The notes beneath the pieces are model-generated. The model saw nothing but the letters and a program-made list of their open reading frames with translations, did not search any database and had not been told where the DNA came from. A program made the position numbers and the translations under genes. From JBJXGE01 sp046154185 (GTDB lineage Bacteria; Planctomycetota; UBA8108; UBA1146; JAJFFE01), in assembly GCA_046154185.1 (NCBI GenBank), contig JBJXGE010000042.1, positions 1-5,283 on the forward strand: DNA of 5,283 nt. The letters are read 5' to 3'. Shown piece after piece: positions 1 through 4,858 of this stretch (position 1 is the first letter of the stretch; each line of letters opens with the position of its first letter).

Positions 1-53
1 CCCCCCCCCCGACGCGATAGATTTGAAATGCCGAACACCGCTGACCGGCTTCT
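1..53. other. Non-coding flank with a run of ten C
   Basis: This short stretch lies downstream of the minus-strand Kelch gene. It begins with ten consecutive C, cut by the window edge, so the true tract length is unknown. No convincing GC-rich hairpin followed by a T-run is seen for the minus-strand transcript, so I do not call a terminator. The ATG at 28 opens only a 60-codon frame antisense to the 3' end of the Kelch gene, and it is not supported as a gene. Confidence 0.5.
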
Positions 54-1172
54 CTACGGACAAACCGACCCGAAGACCGACAGCAGAATCGCCAGATCTG
101 ATAGGCCGATCGCGCGGTCGTTATTCAAATCGGCGGCGCAGAACTTCGTGCTGATGGACTCGACATTCGTTTGCGAGACCACACTCTGGGCTTCACCGCC
201 GATGACGTAGATGCGGCCATCCGCGCCGCGCACCGACGCGTGTTCGTTTCGTGGGAGCATCAGGCTCGACCAGACTACCCAGCCGTTCTGCGGTTCGCGC
301 GGGTTGAAGCGCAGCACCGCGCCTAAGTACCAGTGGTTTGCCCAACCGCCCGTGGCATAGATGCAGCCGTCCTCGCCGAGCGCGGCTTGAATGGAATTCG
401 ACACCGGTGCGGGGAGCGTCGCCGATTCGAGGGTCCATGCGGTGGGGTTGAGCGGGTCGATCGACTCGACCGTGTTCAGATGCGTCGTGTAGCCGTCGGA
501 CAGGCCGCCGATGACCCAGATGCGTCCGTCGTCATCGACGACGGCACCGGGGAAAACGCGCGCGGTGTTCAGCGGCGGCATCGATTGCCAGCCGAGTTGG
601 GGACGCATCGGGTCGTAGACGAGCACGTCCGCGCGCGCATTGGGAGCGTTGGCGACCCCACCGCCGATGACCCAAATGCGATTCAGTCGATCGACGACCG
701 TACCGTGCCGAAGGGAACCGTACGGGAGCGGCGGTACGGTGGTCGAATCCCATTGCTCCATCAGGAAGTCATAGCGATCCACTCGTAGGATCGGTTCCGC
801 GTGCGACGGCGACGCGCCCCAGCGCGCACCGCCAATGACATACATAAACCCGTCGCAAACAACAGCTGAGTGGAAGTAACGCTCGATCGGCAACTGAGTC
901 GGTGAAACGGTCCATTGCGCGGCATAGGATTCGCCGTCAAAGGCGAGCGTTTCAATCGAACTTCGAATCGTCTGCGGATTCGGGCACCCGCTGCAGGTGC
1001 GCTCCATCCCTCCCAATACATGCAGGTTTCCCCACGGGTCCATCACCGCCGGCATGAAGCCGCGCGGCTCATTGAGCGAGGGGCCGCCGGACCAGGATTG
1101 AGCAGTCGCGGTGAGCGCCGACGCGATGACCAGCAAACACGCGGACATGCGGGAATTCACGCTTCTGAACAT
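54..1172 (-). CDS. Secreted Kelch-repeat beta-propeller protein with dockerin-like C-terminal tail
   Basis: The product is 372 residues, probably an exported binding or scaffold protein of the cell surface; its ligand is unknown. Residues 1-25 look like a signal peptide: a basic start (MFRSVNSR), a hydrophobic core (CLLVIASAL), then ATAQ. Six Kelch-type Gly-Gly doublets fall near residues 54, 114, 170, 222, 275 and 325, about 50-60 apart, each preceded by a strand such as IWVIGG or IYVIGG. This predicts a six-bladed propeller. Residues 345-372 form a Cys-flanked tail with one EF-hand-like loop (D348, N350, D352, D359) followed by LAILLSVFG, resembling half of a dockerin repeat as common in Phycisphaerae surface proteins. 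The ATG at 1172 is chosen because AGAAGGGG lies 9 bases upstream and the signal peptide begins there. An in-frame ATG at 1247 would add 25 residues before the signal peptide and has no ribosome site. The gene is divergent from the sigma factor gene. Confidence 0.85.
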   Translation of the reverse strand: MFRSVNSRMSACLLVIASALTATAQSWSGGPSLNEPRGFMPAVMDPWGNLHVLGGMERTCSGCPNPQTIRSSIETLAFDGESYAAQWTVSPTQLPIERYFHSAVVCDGFMYVIGGARWGASPSHAEPILRVDRYDFLMEQWDSTTVPPLPYGSLRHGTVVDRLNRIWVIGGGVANAPNARADVLVYDPMRPQLGWQSMPPLNTARVFPGAVVDDDGRIWVIGGLSDGYTTHLNTVESIDPLNPTAWTLESATLPAPVSNSIQAALGEDGCIYATGGWANHWYLGAVLRFNPREPQNGWVVWSSLMLPRNEHASVRGADGRIYVIGGEAQSVVSQTNVESISTKFCAADLNNDRAIGLSDLAILLSVFGSVCP

Positions 1173-1181
1173 GATTCGATA

Positions 1182-1189
1182 CCCCTTCT
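1182..1189 (-). promoter_or_regulatory. Ribosome binding site fixing the Kelch gene start
   Basis: On the minus strand the sequence reads AGAAGGGG, with a 9-base spacer to the ATG at 1172. It is the only good Shine-Dalgarno-like match near the candidate starts, so it favours 1172 over the upstream ATG at 1247. The internal ATG at 1148 lacks a comparable site. Confidence 0.6.
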
Positions 1190-1303
1190 CGACTGAAGTT
1201 AGTTGTGCGATCACAGTCTCGGCGGCACCTCGCCGCCAACCAAACATGCGGAAACCGGCGAGTCAGTTCGCAAAACCGGCGCAAAGAAATTCCGACGTAG
1301 CGT

Positions 1304-1321
1304 TCGGGCCTCAGTGCCCGA
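1304..1321. repeat. Perfect 6-bp stem-loop in the intergenic region
   Basis: TCGGGC (1304-1309) and GCCCGA (1316-1321) form a perfect six-pair stem around the loop CTCAGT. No T-run follows on either strand, so it is not a standard terminator. The surrounding sequence looks like a fragment of an interspersed repeat, but there is no second copy in this window to prove it. Confidence 0.4.
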
Positions 1322-1341
1322 CGGCGGATCGCGCAGCGAGC

Positions 1342-1440
1342 GCAAACCGAGCACCGCGAAACCGAGACCCGCGCGTATGCAAGGGGTTTCTTCTTTCGGC
1401 GAGTCGAAAACCCCTCCCTTACGGTCGGGGCTCGGTTTGC
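1342..1440. repeat. Hairpin-forming element with perfect 11-bp terminal inverted repeats
   Basis: GCAAACCGAGC (1342-1352) is the exact reverse complement of GCTCGGTTTGC (1430-1440), enclosing 77 bases. Inside are further paired arms: CCGAGACCC (1362-1370) against GGGGCTCGG (1427-1435) with eight of nine positions complementary, and AGGGGTTT (1382-1389) against AAACCCCT (1408-1415), perfect over eight pairs. Together they make a long imperfect cruciform-like structure, similar in style to REP or MITE-like elements. It carries no coding capacity of its own. Confidence 0.6.
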
Positions 1441-1501
1441 TTAAGAACCCCTCCCTCACGGTCGGTGGTCGCTTTGCGCGCGGGCGGTACCACGGGACCA
1501 C
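1358..1501 (+). repeat. Interspersed composite repeat, copy A
   Basis: This stretch aligns with copy B at 4609-4784 in the same orientation. The left edge (1358-1384 against 4609-4635) matches at 24 of 27 positions. A 22-base block at 1421-1442 is identical to 4668-4689. A 13-base block at 1445-1457 equals 4691-4703. GGACCAC (1495-1501) recurs at 4778-4784. Between these the copies diverge and differ by small indels. Copy A ends about 80 bases before the sigma factor start codon. I do not recognise a named family. Confidence 0.75.
1409..1477 (+). repeat. Tandem pair of 32-base units inside repeat copy A
   Basis: Unit 1 is 1409-1440 and unit 2 is 1446-1477, with a period of 37 bases. Both begin AACCCCTCCCT and contain ACGGTCGG followed by a TTTGC end; 28 of 32 positions match. 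The same two-unit arrangement occurs in copy B (4656-4687 and 4692-4723, period 36), so the doublet belongs to the element and is not a local duplication. Confidence 0.7.
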
Positions 1502-1510
1502 GATTCGACT

Positions 1511-1516
1511 TATCAT
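1511..1516 (+). promoter_or_regulatory. Possible -10 hexamer for the sigma-kinase unit
   Basis: TATCAT matches TATAAT at five of six positions, 66 bases before the GTG at 1583. No recognisable -35 hexamer lies 16-18 bases upstream, so the call is weak. The site lies just past the end of repeat copy A, and a similar hexamer in a similar context follows copy B. Confidence 0.25.
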
Positions 1517-1582
1517 CCGCATGAACTCCGACTTCAGACTTCACCTCGTTTCGATCCGAAACTCGACCGTGCGGAGAAAATC

Positions 1583-2161
1583 GTGAGCGATCACGGCCCC
1601 GTCGAATTGACGCAACTTCTGCAAGCCGCCAGTGCCGGCGATCACGAGGCCGAGCAGCGCGTCTGGCAAATCGTCGAACCCGAACTGCATCGCATGGCCT
1701 CCCGCCAGATCGCTCGCGACGGCGTGCGCAGTGTGCTGCAACCCACTTCGATGGTCGCCGAGGCCTACCTGCGGCTCGTCGGGCGCGACGGCTCGCCGAT
1801 CGCGTGGGCGAATCACCGACATTTTTTCGCCGCCGCGGCGGAAACTTTGCGGCGCATTCGCGTGGATCGCGCACGGAGTGTTGGTGCGCGGAAGCGCGGC
1901 GGCGATGCGGGTACCGAACCGCTTCAAGAACAGAACGTTGCGCAGCACGAATCGATGTCCGCGACGGATGAACTGGCGCTGGACGAGGCGCTCACGAAAT
2001 TCGAAGCCGAGCATCCGCGCGCGGCGAGTGTTGTGAAGCTGCGGTACTACAGCGAACTGACGCGCGAGGAGATCGCCCAAATTCTCGAAATGTCGCCGCG
2101 AAGCGTCGACAACGAATGGCGATTCGCGCGAAGCTGGCTGTTTGCGGAAATGAGCCGGTGA
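1583..2161 (+). CDS. ECF-type RNA polymerase sigma factor (Sigma70_ECF/TIGR02999-like)
   Basis: The product is 192 residues, the usual family length, and redirects RNA polymerase to a set of promoters. Region 2 spans about residues 8-100. It includes LQPTSMVAEAYLRLV (52-66), where this family typically reads like LQTTALVHEAYLRL, and HFFAAAAETLRRIRVDRAR (80-98), a family hallmark covering regions 2.3-2.4. Region 4 spans about 130-190, with a helix-turn-helix around 157-186 (ELTREEIAQILEMSPRSVD). Region 2.2 lacks the acidic run (DAED-like) that most ECF factors use to bind the polymerase clamp, and has Thr55 and Ser56 there. The start is GTG, with GGAG at 1573-1576 six bases upstream; no competing in-frame start is seen. 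No anti-sigma factor gene is visible; a Ser/Thr kinase gene follows 122 bases downstream and is the likely partner. The family assignment is firm; the regulatory mechanism is inferred. Confidence 0.94.
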   Translation: MSDHGPVELTQLLQAASAGDHEAEQRVWQIVEPELHRMASRQIARDGVRSVLQPTSMVAEAYLRLVGRDGSPIAWANHRHFFAAAAETLRRIRVDRARSVGARKRGGDAGTEPLQEQNVAQHESMSATDELALDEALTKFEAEHPRAASVVKLRYYSELTREEIAQILEMSPRSVDNEWRFARSWLFAEMSR

Positions 2162-2190
2162 TTCGCCGTGTGCGACATCGTGCTGGGGAG

Positions 2191-2228
2191 CATCGGCCTC
2201 CGGCCGGTGCGAATTGAACTCGCACTGG
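2191..2228 (+). promoter_or_regulatory. Two mutually exclusive hairpins in the sigma-kinase spacer
   Basis: Hairpin 1 pairs CATCGGCC (2191-2198) with GGCCGGTG (2202-2209): eight pairs including one G-U, with a three-base loop. Hairpin 2 pairs CCGGTGCGA (2204-2212) with TCGCACTGG (2220-2228): nine pairs including one G-U, with a seven-base loop. They share 2204-2209, so only one can form at a time. No U-run follows either, so this is not a standard terminator. It could stabilise a processed mRNA end, act as an attenuator, or be chance in GC-rich DNA. Confidence 0.35.
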
Positions 2229-2283
2229 CGAAAATGTCGACGCCGCGTGATCGTGATTGCACGCTTGGCAAACGGACAGATCG

Positions 2284-4599
2284 ATGGCGAAACGTACTGC
2301 CGCTGAGGAACGAGAGTTATTCGATCGGTTGATCGCGATGACGCGATCGGATCGCGAGCAGTATCTCGACGAACATTGCGACGAGCCGGAAGTACGCGCA
2401 ACTGTCGAGCGACTGCTCGCGGCCGATGACGCGGCGTCGTCCGCGAATTTCCTGCTCGCCGAGCAGCCGGATCAGCCGCGTACGGTTTCGGATTTATTGG
2501 AGTCCACTCACGCCGCGCTTGCGAAAGACCCGCTGCTTGGGCAGCGCATCGGGCGGTTTCACATCAAGAGCCTGATCGGCGCCGGCGGTATGGCCCATGT
2601 ATACGAGGCCGTGCAGGAAGAGCCGCACCGGGTTGTCGCGCTAAAGGTGATGAAACCAAATCTAACGGCCCGCACGAGCCTTCGACGGTTTCGATACGAG
2701 GCGCAAGTGCTGGGGCGCTTGCGTCACCCGAACATCGCGCAGATTTTCGATGCCGGCACGGCGATTGTCCGAACGCACGCCGCCGCGCCTGATGCGGAAG
2801 TTCCGTACTTTGCGATGGAGTATTTGCCCGGCGCTCGGCCGATTACGACGTATGCGATCGAGAAAGAAGTGCCGCCGCGCGTGCGCCTCAAGTTGTTGGC
2901 GAAGATCTGCGACGCGGTTCACCACGGCCACCAACGCGGCGTGATTCATCGCGATCTAAAGCCGGCGAATCTGCTGGTTGACTGGCAGGGCGAGCCGAAA
3001 GTGATCGACTTCGGCGTCGCGCGCGGTACGGACTCGGACATTGCGATGACGATCGACCAGACTCATCTGGGTGAACTGGTCGGCACGATGCAGTACATGA
3101 GTCCAGAACAGTGCGACGCCGACCCGTACGAAATTGACACGCGCAGCGACGTGTATTCGCTCGGAATCGTGCTGTTCGAGTTGCTCACCGACGCGCTGCC
3201 CTACAGCGTTGCTGACATGACGATTTTTCGGGCGACGCAGGCTATCAAATTGACCGAGGCGAAGCGACCGTTCGCGGGATCAAAACCGACGCCGGGTGTA
3301 TCGAAGCGGCTGCGGCGCGATTTGGATGCGATCACGCTCAAGGCGCTGGCGAAAGACCCTGCGAAGCGCTACGCGTCCGCGGAGGCGCTGGCGGACGACA
3401 TTCGCAGCGCGCTCGGCGGCACGCCGGTGCGAGCTCGAACGGCATCAGTCTGGGCGCGGATGACCAACTGGGTTGCGAGTCATCCGATCGCGACATCAAT
3501 TTCGTTGAGCTTCTGTGCGAGCCTGCTCATCGTTAGCGGTGCAGTGTTCGTTGGGTGGGTTTGGGGGAAGGAACTCGGCAAGGTACGAGTCAGTGATTCC
3601 GGAGACGAGTTGCTACTGTTCGATCGAGCGGGGATGCCCGTGCGTTTGTACTCGGGTGCAGGCCCGAGCCTGCGGACTTTTGCGTACGCCGCTGTTCTCG
3701 ACCGCCCCGACGGCTCGCCGCGGCGTGCGCTGGTCGTCGGAACCACGACGATTGGTACAGACGAATTTGCGCCAGGTTTGCACGTTCGTGACACCGCCCG
3801 ACCGGACGAAACTGTTCGAGTCCTCGAGGTGCCGCAACACCTGATTCCCGATAGTCTCGTTCGGCGCACAGATTACAAGTTCACATCAGCATCGTTCGGC
3901 GTCGCGTGCGCATACCTCGCCGACGTGTTCACCGAACTGCCGGGCGAAGAGGTGGTCGTCGCGTTTCAGCACTCCAACACAACGCACACCATGCTGGCGA
4001 TTTTTGACGCTGCCTGGGAGCAGCGATACGCCGTCTGGATCGACGCGGACATCGATGCGTTCTGTTGGATGCCGGGCGCGGGTCAACTTGTGTGCGTCGG
4101 TGCTAACGGAAGCCACACGTTTCAGGAACGCGGAATCCAGCCGACGGACGTCAGAACGCACCCGAATGTCGTGTTCGCGCTGCGGCCAGTTCGCGACTTC
4201 GTTCGCAACCAGTACGTTGAGCAGGAGCAGGCGGCGCCGAAAGGCACGCCACCGGAGCTTCGGCCAGCGTGGTATTGGATGCTGCCCCACTGGACGACGT
4301 TTTCGGCGATCCGGCTCGGCCCGCCGCTTGACCGATCAGGCGACGGCGCTGTGCGACTCGAAGTAGGCGTGAGAAACGCGTCGGGTGACGCGATGTACAG
4401 CGTGTCTTGGGTGCTCGATGATCGGGGCGCGGGCGGCGATCATCCGATTTTCCCCGATCTCTACGCCCAATTTCTCAGCGGCAAGCGAACGGGGTTTGAG
4501 AACCAAATCGTGCCGCCACCGGAGCATTGGGTTTTGCGAGACCTTCCTTCACCGATCGCAGCGCGGGCCACCGCGAGCGCTCCGACTTCGCAACCCTGA
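2284..4599 (+). CDS. Membrane Ser/Thr protein kinase (PknB-like) with unrecognised extracytoplasmic domain
   Basis: The product is 771 residues. Residues 1-80 resemble the helical N-terminal segment found before many planctomycete kinase domains (REQYLDEHC, then VERLLAADD). The kinase domain covers about 91-374 and looks fully active: glycine loop GAGGMA (99-104), VALK Lys121, helix-C Glu139, HRDLKPAN (222-229) with catalytic Asp224, DFG 242-244, GTMQYMSPEQ with SPE at 273-275, and DVYSLG with Asp289. One hydrophobic helix lies at about 402-427, so residues 428-771 should face the periplasm. That outer part has no PASTA, TPR or clear WD40 repeats. It has strand-rich segments (ALVVGTT; LPGEEVVVAF, then LAIFDA) that vaguely recall FG-GAP propeller blades without their calcium loops. 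ATG 2284 is preferred, with GGA 7 bases upstream; an in-frame TTG at 2257 has a poor ribosome site. The gene probably shares a transcript with the sigma factor gene. The stop lies 9 bases before repeat copy B. Confidence 0.95.
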   Translation: MAKRTAAEERELFDRLIAMTRSDREQYLDEHCDEPEVRATVERLLAADDAASSANFLLAEQPDQPRTVSDLLESTHAALAKDPLLGQRIGRFHIKSLIGAGGMAHVYEAVQEEPHRVVALKVMKPNLTARTSLRRFRYEAQVLGRLRHPNIAQIFDAGTAIVRTHAAAPDAEVPYFAMEYLPGARPITTYAIEKEVPPRVRLKLLAKICDAVHHGHQRGVIHRDLKPANLLVDWQGEPKVIDFGVARGTDSDIAMTIDQTHLGELVGTMQYMSPEQCDADPYEIDTRSDVYSLGIVLFELLTDALPYSVADMTIFRATQAIKLTEAKRPFAGSKPTPGVSKRLRRDLDAITLKALAKDPAKRYASAEALADDIRSALGGTPVRARTASVWARMTNWVASHPIATSISLSFCASLLIVSGAVFVGWVWGKELGKVRVSDSGDELLLFDRAGMPVRLYSGAGPSLRTFAYAAVLDRPDGSPRRALVVGTTTIGTDEFAPGLHVRDTARPDETVRVLEVPQHLIPDSLVRRTDYKFTSASFGVACAYLADVFTELPGEEVVVAFQHSNTTHTMLAIFDAAWEQRYAVWIDADIDAFCWMPGAGQLVCVGANGSHTFQERGIQPTDVRTHPNVVFALRPVRDFVRNQYVEQEQAAPKGTPPELRPAWYWMLPHWTTFSAIRLGPPLDRSGDGAVRLEVGVRNASGDAMYSVSWVLDDRGAGGDHPIFPDLYAQFLSGKRTGFENQIVPPPEHWVLRDLPSPIAARATASAPTSQP

Positions 4600-4608
4600 C
4601 CGGGCGAC

Positions 4609-4784
4609 GAAACCCAGCCCCGCGCGTAAGCAAGGTTTTTTTTCGCTGCGTGCGAAGACCCTTCCTCACGGTCGGGGCTCGGTTTGCTTGGAACCCCTCC
4701 CTCGCGGCCGGGTCTCGGTGCACGCGCGCGGGCAGAATGCCCGTTCCACGCGGCGTCCACGCGCGGCCAGAATGCCCGGACCAC
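4609..4784 (+). repeat. Interspersed composite repeat, copy B
   Basis: This is the partner of copy A (1358-1501), in direct orientation and about 3.25 kb away. It keeps the same order of parts: CGCGCGTAAGCAAGG (4621-4635), a central hairpin (GAAACCCAG and GCCCC arms against GGGGCTCGG at 4674-4682, about seven of nine positions complementary), the identical 22-base block 4668-4689, the second unit 4692-4723, and a GC-rich tail ending in GGACCAC. An eight-T run (4636-4643) lies in the left arm. The apical arms TTCGC and GCGAA pair although their sequence differs from copy A, which suggests the fold is kept. It may help end the kinase transcript, but it is not a textbook terminator. Confidence 0.75.
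4726..4784 (+). repeat. Tandem pair built on GGGCAGAATGCCC
   Basis: Two 24-base units, 4726-4749 and 4761-4784, have a period of 35 and match at 21 of 24 positions. The first contains a perfect small hairpin, GGGCA (4730-4734), loop GAA, TGCCC (4738-4742). In the second the left arm is GGCCA, which breaks one pair. Copy A has only a decayed counterpart (GCGCGCGGGC, then GGTACCACGGGACCAC) without the GAATGCCC core. Confidence 0.6.
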
Positions 4785-4795
4785 CCGAACGCGAA

Positions 4796-4801
4796 TATAC
4801 T
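4796..4801 (+). promoter_or_regulatory. Possible -10 hexamer for the ABC transporter gene
   Basis: TATACT matches TATAAT at five of six positions, 58 bases before the ATG at 4859. No convincing -35 is seen at the right distance; that position falls inside the repeat tail. The following TCCGC is shared with the candidate site after copy A. Confidence 0.3.
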
Positions 4802-4858
4802 CCGCGACTTAGAGACGCACGCCCCGTTGTGAGCTGCAACTCGATCGGAGAATACGGA

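Larger units (their letters stand above)
1173..1582. other. Divergent intergenic region, about 410 bases, mostly repeat sequence
   Basis: The region separates the minus-strand Kelch gene from the plus-strand sigma factor gene. The first 110 bases next to the Kelch start must hold its promoter, but no clear -35/-10 pair is seen. From about 1302 on, it contains a small stem-loop (1304-1321), an 11-base inverted repeat pair, a long imperfect hairpin and a tandem pair of 32-base units, all part of repeat copy A. Several open frames of 100-150 codons cross it on both strands. They encode Arg/Pro-rich sequence including PLPYGRGSV, a peptide typical of translated planctomycete repeats, and are not called as genes. 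Confidence 0.7.
4600..4858. other. Intergenic region, about 260 bases, occupied by repeat copy B and a likely promoter
   Basis: The space between the kinase stop and the ABC ATPase start is nearly all repeat sequence up to about 4805. It holds a hairpin element, a tandem doublet and a second tandem pair built on GGGCAGAATGCCC. From 4806 to 4858 lies the probable leader of the ABC gene, ending in a GGAG ribosome site. Open frames crossing it on both strands are repeat translations and not genes. Confidence 0.7.

Noticed and set aside
1204..1215. TGTG-N4-CACA palindrome upstream of the Kelch gene, resembling a CRP-type operator
   Set aside because: The half-sites are too close: a CRP/FNR-type site needs six bases between TGTGA and TCACA. 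One short palindrome in GC-rich DNA is not enough to call an operator.
1409..1477. The 32-base tandem units as a CRISPR array
   Set aside because: Only two diverged units, separated by 5 bases, with no spacers; the same doublet recurs at 4656-4723 as part of a dispersed element.
1203..1586. Plus-strand open frames of about 100-137 codons before the sigma factor gene
   Set aside because: They run through repeat copy A, encode low-complexity Arg/Ser/Pro sequence and have no supporting start signals.
2257..2283. TTG start giving nine extra residues on the kinase
   Set aside because: There is no ribosome site before it, while ATG 2284 has a GGA at good spacing and the familiar kinase N-terminus starts right after it.
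1541..2401. Long minus-strand open frame (286 codons) over the sigma factor gene
   Set aside because: It is Arg/Pro-rich, shows no domain and lies antisense to a clearly recognised sigma factor gene; open antisense frames are common at this GC content.
4636..4643. Run of eight T after the kinase gene as a Rho-independent terminator
   Set aside because: No solid GC-rich stem directly precedes the run; it sits inside the arm of the repeat hairpin, so the geometry is wrong for a standard terminator.
4527..4832. Open frames on both strands across the kinase 3' end and repeat copy B
   Set aside because: They overlap the kinase coding end in other frames and continue through repeat DNA with no recognisable domain.
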